Of a stretch of DNA of 64,000 nt, positions 47,834 through 58,161 are shown piece after piece. The notes under the pieces were generated by a model. It ran no database searches and had not been told where the DNA came from. It saw only the letters and a program-made list of their open reading frames with translations. This stretch comes from Halomonas caseinilytica (lineage in GTDB: Bacteria > Pseudomonadota > Gammaproteobacteria > Pseudomonadales > Halomonadaceae), in assembly GCF_001662305.1 (NCBI RefSeq), contig NZ_BDEP01000002.1, forward strand, positions 1-64,000, given 5' to 3'. The first letter of the stretch is position 1; each line of letters opens with the position of its first letter. Position numbers and translations under genes: made by a program.

Positions 47834-48751
47834 TCAGAAACTCTTGGCTTTCTCGACCAGAGTCTCCAACTGCACCCGCTCATCGGCATTCGGCATCTCC
47901 AGCGGCGCGCGAACGCTACCGGCGGGACGCCCGATGATCTCGGTGCCGGCCTTGATCAGGGTGACCGCATAGCCGGACTTGTTGTCGCGCAGGTCGACGA
48001 ACGGCAGGAAGAACTCCCGAGAGATGCGTCGCACCGTGTCGCTGTCGCCGGCCCGCAGCGCCTTGTAGAAGGTCACCGCCATGTCCGGCACGAAGTTGAA
48101 GACAGCGCTGGAATAGGTATTCACGCCAACGGCCAGATACGCTTCGGCCATGATCTCCGCGGTGGGCACGCCGCCCACGTAGGCCAGGCGCTCGCCAACA
48201 CTCTTGATGATGCGGTTCAAGGCCTGCATGTCGCCCTTGCCATCCTTGAGCCCCACCAGGTTGGGACAGGCCTCGGCCAGGCGCTTGACCGATGAGGGCG
48301 TCATCACGCCGTTGCCACGGTTGTAGTAGATCACGCTGATGGAGGTGGAATCGCAGATCTGACGCGCATATTCCACCAGTCCATCCTGGGGACATTCGGT
48401 CAGGTACGGCGGCATCAGCAGGATGCCATCGGCGCCCTCTTCCTCGGCGATCTTCGCAAAGGCACTGCCCGTGGCCACGCTCAGGCCCGCACTGGCGATT
48501 ACCGGCAACTTGCCGTCGACCACCTGCACCGCCAGGCGCACGACCTCGCGGAACTCATCCTGGGAGAGGTTGAAGAACTCCCCGGTCCCCCCGGCAACGA
48601 ACACCGCCGAGATCTCGTGGCTGATGAACCATTCCAGACGCTGCCGATAGCTCTCGGCATCGAAACGTCCCTCGGTGTCGAAATCGGTCACCGGGAAGGA
48701 CAGCAGTCCATCACTGATCGCTTTTTTGACATCGTCATGTGTAAAACGCAC
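47834..48751 (-). CDS. kdgD: 5-dehydro-4-deoxyglucarate dehydratase
   Basis: A DHDPS/NAL-superfamily TIM-barrel enzyme of 305 residues. It decarboxylates and dehydrates 5-dehydro-4-deoxyglucarate to 2-oxoglutarate semialdehyde. The Schiff-base Lys is Lys169 in VGLKDGKGD, and the GGTGEFFNLS and YYNRGNGV segments fit KdgD. It is the first gene of the operon. GudD and GarD products converge on it and the dehydrogenase at the operon end completes the route. Confidence 0.93.
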   Translation of the reverse strand: MRFTHDDVKKAISDGLLSFPVTDFDTEGRFDAESYRQRLEWFISHEISAVFVAGGTGEFFNLSQDEFREVVRLAVQVVDGKLPVIASAGLSVATGSAFAKIAEEEGADGILLMPPYLTECPQDGLVEYARQICDSTSISVIYYNRGNGVMTPSSVKRLAEACPNLVGLKDGKGDMQALNRIIKSVGERLAYVGGVPTAEIMAEAYLAVGVNTYSSAVFNFVPDMAVTFYKALRAGDSDTVRRISREFFLPFVDLRDNKSGYAVTLIKAGTEIIGRPAGSVRAPLEMPNADERVQLETLVEKAKSF

Positions 48752-48800
48752 TTGTTCGTCCCCTTGTTATGTCTTGCGATGACATGAAGCCTTACGCTAC

Positions 48801-48822
48801 TTCATGTAATACATCATATGAA
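48801..48822. promoter_or_regulatory. Candidate operator before kdgD
   Basis: An imperfect palindrome bounded by TTCAT and ATGAA with core TGTAATACATCATA. It is 50 bases upstream of kdgD and in the gap shared with the divergent AEC transporter. The core matches the motif in front of the FadR-type regulator (34437-34457). Confidence 0.5.
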
Positions 48823-48974
48823 TGACAACCTAAACGGCCCGTCGATGACTGACAAGCGCCCGCATGGTAAAATTGAACTAAAGTTTTAGCTCTCGATATT
48901 GCCTCGGCGACCCCGTGTGCCTGGTCGCAAGATGACGATACCCCGAGGGTTCAGAGCCGACACAGGATGTCCGC

Positions 48975-49934
48975 ATGTCACTGACCGATATTTTCCTCGG
49001 CACCCTCGGCATCACCCTGCCGGTATTTGCCATGGTGTTCATCGGCATCGGCCTGAAGCGCCTGGGCTGGATCGATCAGAACTTCGTCAACACCGCCTCC
49101 CGGCTGGTCTTCCGCGGCACCCTGCCGACCCTGATCTTCCTGAGCCTGATCGGCGCTGACCTGGGAAACACCTTCAACCCTTGGCTGCTGCTCTACTTCG
49201 CCCTGGCAACCCTGGCCAGTTTCCTCTTGTGCTGGGCCTGGGCCGGCTGGCGCATGCCCCGACATCTGCGTGGCGTCTATGTCCAGGGGGGCTTTCGCGG
49301 CAACTGCGGCATCGTCGGCATGGCCCTGGCCCATGGCATGTACGGTGAGGCGGGACTGTCCATCGGCGGGCTGCTGCTCGGCGTGGTGATTCTGACCTAC
49401 AACATCCTGTCAGTGGTCGTGCTCAGCTTTTATCGGCCACGGGATAAAGGCTCGAGACTCGCTCAGTGGCGAAGCATCGCCAAGCATATCCTGACCAACC
49501 CTCTGATCCTGGCCGTCCTGGCCGCCACGCCCCTGGCGCTTTTCGAGGTACGATTACCGATCTGGTTGGCCACCACCGGTGACTATTTCGCCTCCCTGAC
49601 GCTCCCGCTGGCCCTGATCTGCATTGGCGGCACCCTGTCGACCCGTGCCCTGAAAAGGGGCTATGGGCCGGCACTGGGCGCCAGCACCTGGAAGATGGTC
49701 AGCATTCCCTTTCTGGCGACCGCAACCGCCTGGTTGATCGGCTTCGAGGGACGCGAACTGGGCGTGATGTTCCTGTTCTTCGCCAGCCCCACGGCAGCGG
49801 CGGCCTTCGTCATGGCCAAAGCCATGGGGGGCGATGAAACGCTTATCGCCAACATCATTGCGCTGACTACCTTGATGGCGAGCATCACGATCACTGCCGG
49901 GGTCTTCGCCCTGCGGGTGGCAGGGCTGATCTAA
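48975..49934 (+). CDS. AEC-family (auxin efflux carrier type) transporter
   Basis: A membrane protein of 319 residues with about ten helices. The family half-repeats are visible: FRGTLPTLIFLSLIG early, GGFRGNCGIVGMALA in the middle and FFASPTAAAAFVMA late. Members in bacteria transport malonate, malate or similar acids. It diverges from kdgD with 223 bases between. A role with the aldarate operon is possible but not shown. Its stop overlaps the convergent next gene by three bases. Confidence 0.85.
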   Translation: MSLTDIFLGTLGITLPVFAMVFIGIGLKRLGWIDQNFVNTASRLVFRGTLPTLIFLSLIGADLGNTFNPWLLLYFALATLASFLLCWAWAGWRMPRHLRGVYVQGGFRGNCGIVGMALAHGMYGEAGLSIGGLLLGVVILTYNILSVVVLSFYRPRDKGSRLAQWRSIAKHILTNPLILAVLAATPLALFEVRLPIWLATTGDYFASLTLPLALICIGGTLSTRALKRGYGPALGASTWKMVSIPFLATATAWLIGFEGRELGVMFLFFASPTAAAAFVMAKAMGGDETLIANIIALTTLMASITITAGVFALRVAGLI

Positions 49935-50257
49935 GTACCGATACCCGCGGTCGTATCGGTGCCCTCCACCACCTCGAACTGCTCGAGGCCGCCACCTTCA
50001 CCGGTGGCCTCCGGCGGCATCGGGTTGGCATGAGCCCGCTTGAAGTCGTCGCTGCCCACCCAGGCACGAAAGGCCTCTTGGCTTTCCCACTCGGTCTCGA
50101 CGACATAGGGCGCCTGGTTGCCCTGCGGGCGCAACACCCGCATGGCAATGAAACCGGGCTGCTTGTCGATCTCCCCGGCCCGGGCACGGAAGCGCTCCTC
50201 GAATTCGGTCTCGTAACCAGGATTTACGTGGACACGGTTATTGACGATGAAGCTCAT
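49931..50257 (-). CDS. Antibiotic biosynthesis monooxygenase (ABM) domain protein
   Basis: A protein of 108 residues with one ferredoxin-like ABM domain. FIVNNRVHVNPGYETEFEER and PGFIAMRVLRP are typical; SHWESQEAF is represented by TEWESQEAFRAW. Proteins of this size include heme-degrading HmoA-like enzymes and many without known substrate. It overlaps sixA (ATGA) and is cotranscribed with sixA-gpsA. Confidence 0.82.
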   Translation of the reverse strand: MSFIVNNRVHVNPGYETEFEERFRARAGEIDKQPGFIAMRVLRPQGNQAPYVVETEWESQEAFRAWVGSDDFKRAHANPMPPEATGEGGGLEQFEVVEGTDTTAGIGT

Positions 50258-50757
50258 GGTCGGCTAACTCCAGGGTCGGGTAGATCGTCTGGCGTGGTGA
50301 AACGCGTCAGTCGTGCGCAGCCCGCCGCCGGCACCTCGGCTTCCAGTTCGGCAATGGCGGCGGTGGGCAGCCCAAGGCCATGATCGCTGCGCCCTTCCAC
50401 CAGCAGGCCAGTCAGGGCGCCGACCAGCGGCATGTGGCTGACCAGCATGACGGGCGCTTCGGGTGATGCCTCCAGCAGCCAGTCGAGCACCGCGCCGGGA
50501 GGATCGTCGGGCGTGATCAGCGACAGGGGTTCCACGGTCAGGCCCAGTGCCTCGGCAATGTGTGCGGCCGTCTGCTGGGCACGCTGATACGGACTCGCCA
50601 GCAGGCGCAGTCTCGACAGTTCCAGATCATCGCGACCGGCCAGCCAGGTCGCCATGCGGGTCGCCTCGCGGTGCCCCCGAGGCGTCAATTCCCGTGCGGC
50701 ATCGGGCGACCCGGCTCCTGCCTCGCCATGACGCATGATCAACAGGGTTTCAGCCAT
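50254..50757 (-). CDS. sixA: Phosphohistidine phosphatase SixA
   Basis: A histidine phosphatase of 167 residues. The catalytic RHGEA motif is at residues 9-13, and [10 protein letters not shown] and VSHMPLVG follow with the other catalytic Arg and His. It removes phosphate from His of phosphotransfer (HPt or PTS) proteins. It overlaps gpsA by eight bases and the ABM gene by four. Confidence 0.9.
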   Translation of the reverse strand: MAETLLIMRHGEAGAGSPDAARELTPRGHREATRMATWLAGRDDLELSRLRLLASPYQRAQQTAAHIAEALGLTVEPLSLITPDDPPGAVLDWLLEASPEAPVMLVSHMPLVGALTGLLVEGRSDHGLGLPTAAIAELEAEVPAAGCARLTRFTTPDDLPDPGVSRP

Positions 50758-51817
50758 TTTCGCCTCCCGAGTCCCGGTGATCGCGCTGCACGTTCTCCCG
50801 TGACAACACGAACTCGACGTCGCTGCTTTGTTCCCCCAGCATCAGCAAGCGCGCCATTTCCCTGGCCGGAACCTCGCGGAACAGCACCTGATAGAGTCCT
50901 TCGGCAAGCGGCATGTAGACGCCTTCATGGCGCGCCATGTCGCGTACCAACCTCACCGTGTTGACGCCCTCGGCCACCTGGCCGAGCGATTCGATCGCCT
51001 CATCGAGGCTTCGTCCCTCGCCGAGAGCAAAACCCACGCGATAGTTGCGCGACAGGCTCGACGAGCAGGTGACGATGAGATCGCCCACGCCGGCAAGGCC
51101 GAGGAAGGTCATGGGATTGGCCCCCTGGGCCACGGCAAAGCGGCTCATCTCGGCGAGCGCGCGCGTCATCAACATGCTGCGAGTATTCTCGCCCATGCCC
51201 AGTGCTGCCGCCATTCCCGCGGCAATGGCGTAGATATTCTTCAGGGCACCCCCGAGCTCCACGCCATAGCGGTCGTTGCTGGCATAGACGCGAAAGTAGT
51301 CGCATCCCAGCGCGGTCTGGACCCGGGTTCGGGTCACGGGATCATGGCTGGCGATCACTGTGGCAGTCAGTTGGCGCTCGGCGACCTCGGAGGCCAGGTT
51401 GGGCCCCGAGAGCACCCCGATGTGCCGGCCACCGGTTTCCTCTTCCAGAATCTGGCTCATCAGTTTGAAGCCTTCTTCCTGGATCCCCTTGGTGGTACTG
51501 ACCAGGATGCGCTCAGGGTCCAGCCAGGGGCGCGCCTGACGCACCACATCGCGAAAGCCCTTGGACGGAATCGACACCAATACCAGGCCGGCGCCGTCCA
51601 GTGCGTCGCTCAGCCGTGTATGTGCCGATACCGCAGGATTGATGTCGTAATCGGGCAGGTAACGGCCATTGCGGTGTTCACGATTGATCTGCGCGGCGAG
51701 TTCGGGATCACGCAGCCACTGACGCACCTCGAAGCCGTTGTCAGCGGCGATGCTGGCAAGCGCGGTACCAAAACTGCCGCCGCCGAGTACCGCCACCCTG
51801 TTGCAATCGTCGGACAT
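50750..51817 (-). CDS. gpsA: NAD(P)H-dependent glycerol-3-phosphate dehydrogenase
   Basis: An enzyme of 355 residues that makes sn-glycerol 3-phosphate for phospholipids. The nucleotide loop [12 protein letters not shown] (9-20), STTKGIQEE, the substrate-binding [11 protein letters not shown] with catalytic Lys, and [11 protein letters not shown] are clear. The start at 51817 is favoured over 51889, which lies inside the upstream terminator. It heads gpsA-sixA-ABM. Confidence 0.95.
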   Translation of the reverse strand: MSDDCNRVAVLGGGSFGTALASIAADNGFEVRQWLRDPELAAQINREHRNGRYLPDYDINPAVSAHTRLSDALDGAGLVLVSIPSKGFRDVVRQARPWLDPERILVSTTKGIQEEGFKLMSQILEEETGGRHIGVLSGPNLASEVAERQLTATVIASHDPVTRTRVQTALGCDYFRVYASNDRYGVELGGALKNIYAIAAGMAAALGMGENTRSMLMTRALAEMSRFAVAQGANPMTFLGLAGVGDLIVTCSSSLSRNYRVGFALGEGRSLDEAIESLGQVAEGVNTVRLVRDMARHEGVYMPLAEGLYQVLFREVPAREMARLLMLGEQSSDVEFVLSRENVQRDHRDSGGENG

Positions 51818-51856
51818 GGTCGCCCCGAGCCTGAGAATGATGGGGAAATTGTAACG

Positions 51857-51881
51857 AAAAACGCCCCGGTTCGGGGCGTTT
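51857..51881 (-). terminator. Intrinsic terminator after pntB
   Basis: AAACGCCCCG (51859-51868) and CGGGGCGTTT (51872-51881) form a 10 bp stem with a three-base loop. Read leftward it is followed by T residues (51860-51857). It ends pntAB transcription. Confidence 0.85.
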
Positions 51882-51923
51882 GATAGCATGCTGAATCGGG
51901 CCGGCCAATGCCGGCCCGACGAC

Positions 51924-53357
51924 TCACTCGATCAGCGGAACCAGAGTATCGATGCTCGAACGGGCATCGCCATAGAGCATTCGCGTGTTTTCCTTGAAGA
52001 ACAGCGGATTCTCGATACCGGAATAACCGGTGCCCTGACCGCGCTTGCAGACGAAGACCTGCTTGGCCTCCCAGACCCGCAGCACCGGCATGCCGGCAAT
52101 GGGGCTGTTGGGATCCTCCTGGGCAGCCGGATTGACGATATCGTTGGAACCGATGACGATCACCACATCAGTCTCGGCGAAGTCGTCGTTGATCTCGTCC
52201 ATCTCCAGCACGATGTCGTAGGGCACCTTGGCCTCGGCCAGCAGCACGTTCATGTGCCCCGGCAGACGGCCCGCCACCGGATGGATGCCAAACCGCACGT
52301 CCTTGCCGGCGCTGCGCAGCTTGCGAGTCAGCTCGCTCACCGCATTCTGCGCCTGAGCCACCGCCATGCCATAGCCCGGCACGATGATCACCCGGTCGGC
52401 ATCATTCAAGGCACTGGCCACGCCACCGGTGTCGATCGCCACCTGCTCGCCTTCAATCTCAGCGGCCGGCCCCTGGCTGCCACCGAAGCCTCCCAGAATC
52501 ACGTTGATGAAGTTGCGGTTCATCGCCTTGCACATGATGTAGGAGAGGATGGCACCCGAGGAGCCCACCAGGGCGCCGGTGACGATCAACAGGTCATTGG
52601 AGAGCGTGAAGCCGATGGCCGCCGCCGCCCAGCCGGAGTAGCTGTTGAGCATCGATACCACCACCGGCATGTCGGCACCACCGATGCCCATGATCAGGTG
52701 ATAGCCGATGAACAAGGCCAGCACCGCCAGCAGCAACAGCGTCCAGAAGCCGGCACCGTTCAGATAGAGAATGGCCAGCAGCAGCGACAGCGCAGCCGCG
52801 CCGGCATTGAGCAGATGCCCGCCAGGCAGCTGGCGAGGTTTGCCATCGACCTTGCCGGCCAGCTTGCCGAAGGCGATCACCGACCCGGTGAAGGTCACCG
52901 CGCCGATGAACACCCCAAGCACCACTTCGATCTGCAAAAAGGTCAACTCTGCCGGGGTCTTTTCGGCAACCAGGGCAGCGAATGCCGAGAACCCTTCTTG
53001 GCTGCCTTCGGCGGCCAGCACGCGACGGCGTTCCAGGTCGGCATTGAAGCCGACGAACACCGCTGCCAGGCCGACGAAGCTGTGCAACGCGGCCACCAGC
53101 TGGGGCATCTCGGTCATGTCGACCTTTTTCGCCAGATAGACGCCGACCACGGCCCCGATGATCATCATCGGCACCATCCACCAGTAGCCGCCGATCCCCG
53201 GCCCGAAGGCGGTGAACAGCACGGCCACGGCCATGCCGACGATGCCGTACCAGACGGCTCGCTTGGCCTTCTCCTGATTGCTCAGTCCCCCGAGAGAGAG
53301 GATGAACAACACACTCGCCGCGATCGCCGCGGCGGACACGAATCCTTGACTCAACAT
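51924..53357 (-). CDS. pntB: NAD(P) transhydrogenase subunit beta
   Basis: A subunit of 477 residues. Eight to nine helices (1-265) form the proton channel, and the NADP-binding dIII domain follows (about 290-475) with [35 protein letters not shown] and [14 protein letters not shown]. With PntA it uses the proton gradient to reduce NADP+ with NADH. It starts 16 bases after pntA. Confidence 0.96.
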   Translation of the reverse strand: MLSQGFVSAAAIAASVLFILSLGGLSNQEKAKRAVWYGIVGMAVAVLFTAFGPGIGGYWWMVPMMIIGAVVGVYLAKKVDMTEMPQLVAALHSFVGLAAVFVGFNADLERRRVLAAEGSQEGFSAFAALVAEKTPAELTFLQIEVVLGVFIGAVTFTGSVIAFGKLAGKVDGKPRQLPGGHLLNAGAAALSLLLAILYLNGAGFWTLLLLAVLALFIGYHLIMGIGGADMPVVVSMLNSYSGWAAAAIGFTLSNDLLIVTGALVGSSGAILSYIMCKAMNRNFINVILGGFGGSQGPAAEIEGEQVAIDTGGVASALNDADRVIIVPGYGMAVAQAQNAVSELTRKLRSAGKDVRFGIHPVAGRLPGHMNVLLAEAKVPYDIVLEMDEINDDFAETDVVIVIGSNDIVNPAAQEDPNSPIAGMPVLRVWEAKQVFVCKRGQGTGYSGIENPLFFKENTRMLYGDARSSIDTLVPLIE

Positions 53358-53373
53358 AGTGTCTCCCCGCGGT

Positions 53374-54945
53374 TCAGGACTTCTGGAACATGGCCAGCAT
53401 CCGGCGTGTCACCAGGAAGCCACCCACGATATTGATGGTCGCGATCAGTACCGAGATCGCCGCCAGCAGCCCCACCAGGAAGCTCCCCGAGCCGATCTGC
53501 AATATCGCACCTAGCACGATGATGCCCGAGATCGCGTTGGTCACCGCCATCAGCGGCGTATGCAAGGAGTGACTCACCCCCCAGATGACCTGGAAGCCGA
53601 CGAAGCAGGCCAGCACGAAGACGATGAAGTGCTGCATGAAGGACGCCGGCGCCACCTGGCCGAGCAGCAGCATCAAGGCGCCGCCAACGGCGAGCATGCC
53701 CACCTGGCGCTTGGTCTGGCCGACGAAGGCGGCATGCTCGGCAGCCTTTTTCTCCTCCGGTGTCGGCTCCTTCTCCTTGGGCTTCGGCTTGGCCGCGCCG
53801 ATGGCCTGTACCTTGGGCGGCGGCGGCGGGAAAGTGATCTCGCCTTCGTAGGCAACCGTAGCCCCGCGGATGACATCGTCCTCCATATCGTGATGGAGCT
53901 GGCCATCCTTCTCCGGCGTGAGGTCGGCAAGCATGTGGCGAACGTTGGTGGCATAGAGCAGCGAAGCCTGCGTCGCCATCCGCGAGGGGAAGTCGGTATA
54001 GCCGACAATGACCACGCCATTGTCCGTCACGATGCGCTGATCGGGCTCGGTAAGATCGCAGTTGCCGCCCCGCTCGGCAGCCAGGTCGACGATCACGGAG
54101 CCCGGCTTCATGGCCTTGACCATGTCGTCCAGCCAAAGCTTGGGCGCCGGCTTGCCCGGAATCAGAGCCGTGGTGATGACGATATCCACATCCGGTGCCT
54201 GCTCACGGAACAGCGCCAACTGCTTCTCGCGAAACTCGGGACTGGAAGGCTTGGCATAGCCACCGCTTTCCGAGCCGTCTTCAGCATCGTCGAAATCGAG
54301 GAACAGGAACTCGGCCCCCATCGACTCGATCTGCTCGGCCACTTCGGGCCGCACGTCGAAGGCACGTACCACCGCCCCCAGGCTGGTCGCGGTACCGATG
54401 GCCGCGAGCCCCGCCACGCCTGCACCGATCACCAGCACCTTGGCCGGCGGTACCTTGCCGGCCGCGGTCACCTGACCGGTGAAGAAGCGTCCGAACTGGT
54501 TACCCGCCTCGATCACCGCTCGATAACCGGCAATATTGGCGGTGGAAGACAGAGCGTCCATCTTCTGGGCACGGGAAATCCGCGGCACCATGTCCATGGC
54601 GATGACATTGGCGCCGGTCGCCCGGCAACGCTCCAGCAGTTCCTCGTTCTGGGCCGGCCAGAAGAAGGAAATCAGCGTCTTGCCCTGCCGCAGGCGCCCG
54701 GCTTCCTCATCGGAAGGCTCGCGCACCTTGATGACGACATCAGCCGCGTCCCATAACGCCTCGGCTCCTTCAATCACCTCGACGCCGGCCTCGCGATAGG
54801 CCGTATCGTCGAACCCGGCCGCCGTTCCGGCACCGGCTTCTACCAAACATTCGTGTCCAAGCTTCTGGAGATGCTGGGCGCTCTCCGGGGTCAGCGCGAC
54901 ACGCGCTTCCCCTTCAGCGCACTCCTTGGGTGCACCAATCTTCAC
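53374..54945 (-). CDS. pntA: NAD(P) transhydrogenase subunit alpha
   Basis: A subunit of 523 residues in the E. coli-type two-gene layout. The NAD-binding dI domain (1-375) has [17 protein letters not shown], the [13 protein letters not shown]ossmann loop near residue 175 and RGGNCDLT. A charged linker rich in Lys/Pro/Glu (about 385-405) precedes four helices (410-510). The start is GTG at 54945 with GGGGAG seven bases upstream. Confidence 0.95.
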   Translation of the reverse strand: MKIGAPKECAEGEARVALTPESAQHLQKLGHECLVEAGAGTAAGFDDTAYREAGVEVIEGAEALWDAADVVIKVREPSDEEAGRLRQGKTLISFFWPAQNEELLERCRATGANVIAMDMVPRISRAQKMDALSSTANIAGYRAVIEAGNQFGRFFTGQVTAAGKVPPAKVLVIGAGVAGLAAIGTATSLGAVVRAFDVRPEVAEQIESMGAEFLFLDFDDAEDGSESGGYAKPSSPEFREKQLALFREQAPDVDIVITTALIPGKPAPKLWLDDMVKAMKPGSVIVDLAAERGGNCDLTEPDQRIVTDNGVVIVGYTDFPSRMATQASLLYATNVRHMLADLTPEKDGQLHHDMEDDVIRGATVAYEGEITFPPPPPKVQAIGAAKPKPKEKEPTPEEKKAAEHAAFVGQTKRQVGMLAVGGALMLLLGQVAPASFMQHFIVFVLACFVGFQVIWGVSHSLHTPLMAVTNAISGIIVLGAILQIGSGSFLVGLLAAISVLIATINIVGGFLVTRRMLAMFQKS

Positions 54946-54995
54946 GTTGGATCTCCCCTTGCAGGTTTATCGTTATCCACGACTCGAACCGGCTA

Positions 54996-55024
54996 TCTTT
55001 ACCTGAGACGGGAACCTTTCTCAA
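54996..55024 (-). promoter_or_regulatory. Likely promoter of pntAB
   Basis: TTGAGA (55024-55019), a 17-base spacer and TAAAGA (55001-54996). It would start transcription near 54989, about 45 bases before pntA. Confidence 0.45.
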
Positions 55025-55093
55025 GGCGCATGCCGCCGATGCCATCGTCGACGACGCTTCCGAATGATCGCTCTAACCGCCGTCCAGACACGA

Positions 55094-55119
55094 CACGACC
55101 CCGCCGAGGCGGGGTCGTG
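55094..55119. terminator. GC-rich hairpin between htpG and pntA
   Basis: CACGACCCCGC (55094-55104) pairs with GCGGGGTCGTG (55109-55119), 11 bp with a four-base loop. It is downstream of htpG on the minus strand, before the pntAB promoter. Confidence 0.65.
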
Positions 55120-55138
55120 CATGGCTGAAAATTTTCTA

Positions 55139-55158
55139 GCTTGACGTGGACGTCAAGC
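55139..55158 (-). terminator. Hairpin over the htpG stop codon
   Basis: GCTTGACG (55139-55146) and CGTCAAGC (55151-55158) form an 8 bp stem with a four-base loop. The stop codon (55155-55153) is inside the stem. Read leftward it is followed by AGAAAATTTTC. It may help end htpG transcription or protect the mRNA. Confidence 0.5.
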
Positions 55159-57042
55159 ACTCAGCAAGGCATTGAGTCGCTTGACGTAAGCTGCCGGATC
55201 GTCGAGATGGCCACCCTCGGCGATGATCGCCTGATCGAGCAGGATGTGCGCCAGGTCCCCGAAGGCCGCATCGTCGGCACCCTCCAGGCGCGTTACCAGG
55301 GCATGCTCGGGATTGAGCTCGAGGATCGGCTTCACCTCGGGCAACGGCTGACCGGCGGCTTCCATGATGCGCCGCATCTGGTAGCCCATCTCGTGTTCGG
55401 GCAGCACCACGCAGGCCGGGGAGTCGGTGAGGCGGTGGGTCACCTTGACCTCCTGCACTGCCTCGCCCAGCGCCTCCTTGACACGCTTGACCAGGTCTTC
55501 CTTGGCCTTTGCGGTCTCTTCCTGGGCCTTCTTCTCTTCCTCGTCCTCGACCTCGCCGAGATCGAGCTCGCCCTTGGCCACGTCGACGAAGGACTTGCCC
55601 TCGAACTCGGTGAGATGGCTCATCAGCCACTCATCGATGCGGTCGTGGAGCAACAGGACCTCGACGCCCTTCTTGCGGAAGATCTCCAGGTGCGGGCTGT
55701 TCTTGGCCGCATTGAAGCCGTCGGCGACGATGTAGTAGATCTTCTCCTGGCCTTCCTTCATGCGCCCGATGTAATCGGCCAGGGACTGATCCTGGGTAGC
55801 GCTGTCGGTATGGGTGGTGGAGAAGCGCAGCAGGCCGGCGATCTTCTCGCGATTGGCGTGATCCTCCGCCGGACCTTCCTTGAGCACGCTGCCGAAGGTA
55901 TTCCAGAACGTCTGATAGGCCTCGTCGTCCTTGGCCAGCTTCTTGAGCATGTCCAGGGAACGTTTGGTCAGCGCCGACTTGATCTTGTCGACCTGGGGAT
56001 CCTGCTGCAGCAGCTCGCGGGAGACGTTGAGCGACAGATCACGCGTATCCAGCACACCCTTGATGAAGCGCAGGTAGAGCGGCAGGAACTGCTCGGCGTC
56101 GTCCATGATGAAGACGCGCTGCACGTAGAGCTTCACGCCCCGGGCGCCATCGCGCTCGTAAAGGTCGAAGGGCGCGCGACCCGGCACATACAGCAGGCTG
56201 GTGTACTCGAGCTTGCCCTCGACCTTGTTGTGGCTCCAGGTCAGCGGATCGGAAAAGTCATGGGCCACATGCTTGTAGAAGGCCTTGTACTCGTCGTCAT
56301 CGATCTCCGACTTGGGCCGAACCCAGAGTGCAGTGGCCTCGTTGACGGTCTCCCAGGTCGTGGTCTCGCTGCCCTCTTCGTCGTGGGCCTTCTCGACCTT
56401 GGGCATGCGCACCGGCACGTCGATGTGATCGGAGTACTTGCGTACCAGGCTCTTGAGCCGGAAGTCATCGGCGAATTCGCGAGCATCCTCCTTGAGGTGC
56501 AGTACGATCTCGGTGCCATGGCGCTCGAGCTCGATATCCGCCACGCTGAACTCGCCCTCGCCCTGGGAGCGCCACTCGACACCATCGCTGGCATCGGTGC
56601 CTGCCTTGCGGGTGCGCACCGTGATGTCGTCGGCGACGATGAAGCCAGAATAGAAGCCGACACCGAACTGGCCGATCAGCTTGGCATCCTTCTGCTGCTC
56701 GCCGGACAGCTGCTTGAGGAATTCGGACGTGCCACTGCGCGCGATGGTCCCGAGGTTCTCGATCACCTCGTCGCGGTTCATGCCGATGCCGTTGTCGCGC
56801 AGCGTGATGGTCCCGGCATCCTGATCATGTTCGATCTCGATGCGCAGGTCGCTGTCGCCTTCGAAGATGGCATCGTTGTCCAGCGCCGCGTAGCGCAGCT
56901 TGTCGCAGGCATCGGCAGCGTTGGAGATCAGCTCGCGCAGGAAAATCTCCCTGTTGGAGTACAGGGAGTGAATCATCAGGTGCAACAGTTGCTTGACTTC
57001 GGTCTGGAAGCCAAGGGTTTCCTCATGGGTGGCAGTGGTCAT
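55153..57042 (-). CDS. htpG: Molecular chaperone HtpG (Hsp90)
   Basis: An Hsp90 chaperone of 629 residues. The N-terminal ATPase domain has [21 protein letters not shown] and [12 protein letters not shown] middle domain and a dimerisation domain follow, and the acidic stretch [14 protein letters not shown] lies near residue 500. It assists folding of client proteins in the cytosol. Start ATG at 57042 follows AAAGGGG. A strong sigma-32 promoter lies 72-99 bases upstream, so heat induction is expected. Confidence 0.96.
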   Translation of the reverse strand: MTTATHEETLGFQTEVKQLLHLMIHSLYSNREIFLRELISNAADACDKLRYAALDNDAIFEGDSDLRIEIEHDQDAGTITLRDNGIGMNRDEVIENLGTIARSGTSEFLKQLSGEQQKDAKLIGQFGVGFYSGFIVADDITVRTRKAGTDASDGVEWRSQGEGEFSVADIELERHGTEIVLHLKEDAREFADDFRLKSLVRKYSDHIDVPVRMPKVEKAHDEEGSETTTWETVNEATALWVRPKSEIDDDEYKAFYKHVAHDFSDPLTWSHNKVEGKLEYTSLLYVPGRAPFDLYERDGARGVKLYVQRVFIMDDAEQFLPLYLRFIKGVLDTRDLSLNVSRELLQQDPQVDKIKSALTKRSLDMLKKLAKDDEAYQTFWNTFGSVLKEGPAEDHANREKIAGLLRFSTTHTDSATQDQSLADYIGRMKEGQEKIYYIVADGFNAAKNSPHLEIFRKKGVEVLLLHDRIDEWLMSHLTEFEGKSFVDVAKGELDLGEVEDEEEKKAQEETAKAKEDLVKRVKEALGEAVQEVKVTHRLTDSPACVVLPEHEMGYQMRRIMEAAGQPLPEVKPILELNPEHALVTRLEGADDAAFGDLAHILLDQAIIAEGGHLDDPAAYVKRLNALLSA

Positions 57043-57113
57043 CTATCTTGGACCCCTTTCTCGACATGACAGTGGTGGCGGTGGCAACGGCCACCAGCGG
57101 ATAACTGTCGTCG

Positions 57114-57141
57114 ATATGGGGCTCGCCACGCGTTTTTCAAG
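57114..57141 (-). promoter_or_regulatory. Sigma-32 heat-shock promoter of htpG
   Basis: CTTGAAA (57141-57135) is followed by 13 bases and CCCCATAT (57121-57114), a full match to the RpoH consensus. The stop codon of the upstream thioesterase (57139-57137) is part of the -35 element. The start is expected near 57107. Confidence 0.85.
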
Positions 57142-57607
57142 CGTCCTGTGCCGATACCTCGGCCAACGCGAAATGCAGACGCGCCGTGGCCACTGGAGAC
57201 GCTTCGTCCGACTGCCAGGCCCAGACACGCACATTGGCCATGCGTCGCCCCTCGCGCAGTAACTCGCAACGAGCCAGCGTCGGTACCACCCTGGCCGTGC
57301 GCAGATAGTCGATGGAGACATCGACGACACGCGGCAAGCGCGGCTCTCGCGCTGCCAGCATCAGGTCCAGGGTCGCGGCGGTTTCCATGAAGGCCGAGAC
57401 CACACCGCCATGCAGGGCCGGCAGCAACACATTGCCGATGTTGTCCTCGCGTGGGGCCAGACGAAACAGCAGGCCATCGCCCTCTTCCGCGCTCTCGACG
57501 GATACGCCGATCCGACGAGCGTAGGGCATCCGCTCCAGCCAGGCCGTCACATCGCCCTGCTGTCGGGTACGCGCCAGCCACTCAGCATCATGGAAGGCAT
57601 CAGTCAT
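57137..57607 (-). CDS. PaaI-type hotdog thioesterase
   Basis: A hotdog-fold protein of 156 residues. LHGGVVSAFMETAATL near residue 65 is the PaaI/4HBT active-site helix, and VDVSIDYLRTAR is the following strand. It should hydrolyse an acyl-CoA thioester, substrate unknown. It overlaps the upstream thioesterase by eight bases. Its stop codon is embedded in the htpG promoter. Confidence 0.85.
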   Translation of the reverse strand: MTDAFHDAEWLARTRQQGDVTAWLERMPYARRIGVSVESAEEGDGLLFRLAPREDNIGNVLLPALHGGVVSAFMETAATLDLMLAAREPRLPRVVDVSIDYLRTARVVPTLARCELLREGRRMANVRVWAWQSDEASPVATARLHFALAEVSAQDA

Positions 57608-58094
57608 GGTCGTTCTCCGCGGCGAACAGGGCCTGCTTGAACCCCGGCGGCGTATTGCGCGCGCCGAGACGCATGAAATTGGCGATACCTCGCGCTATCG
57701 GTCGCTCGGCGCATTGCCACAGCCGTCCCTCGGTGAACACCACCGAAGCCGTGACCGAGACCACCCGAGCCTCGACATGCAGATCCTGCCCTGTCACGCC
57801 GGGCCGGTAGTGGTCGACCCGCAGATCGAGAGTCGGGCACACCTCAGGCTCGGGCAGTGCCGGCAACACAGACGAGCCACAGGCCGTATCCAGCAGCATG
57901 GTGGCCACGCCGCCATGCAACAGGCCTCGCGTCGAATCACCGAGCAGATCATCGTCCCAAGGCAGACGCAGCAACACCCTTTCGGGCCCCGCCTCGAGCA
58001 CCGTCAGGCCGAATCCTCGTGTATGAGGAATCACCGTGACGAAGCGTGTGATGGCGCGCCGCCAGGCCGCAGCGTCGGGAGTATCGGAAGACAT
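57600..58094 (-). CDS. PaaI-type hotdog thioesterase
   Basis: A protein of 164 residues with the same fold as its downstream neighbour. LLHGGVATMLLDTACG near residue 60 is the active-site helix, and TLDLRVDHYRPG the next strand. The two paralogues are divergent, and coupled by overlap. They may form a heteromer, as suggested by the pairing, but this is inference. Confidence 0.85.
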   Translation of the reverse strand: MSSDTPDAAAWRRAITRFVTVIPHTRGFGLTVLEAGPERVLLRLPWDDDLLGDSTRGLLHGGVATMLLDTACGSSVLPALPEPEVCPTLDLRVDHYRPGVTGQDLHVEARVVSVTASVVFTEGRLWQCAERPIARGIANFMRLGARNTPPGFKQALFAAENDHD

Positions 58095-58161
58095 GGTTGA
58101 CTCATGACGAACAAACGTTTGATCAACAAGCTAGCGCATTCCGCGCCCATCCGCCAATACG

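Noticed and set aside
55141..57069. 642-codon plus-strand frame opposite htpG
   Set aside because: Mirror image of the HtpG frame, with no ribosome-binding site or recognisable domain.
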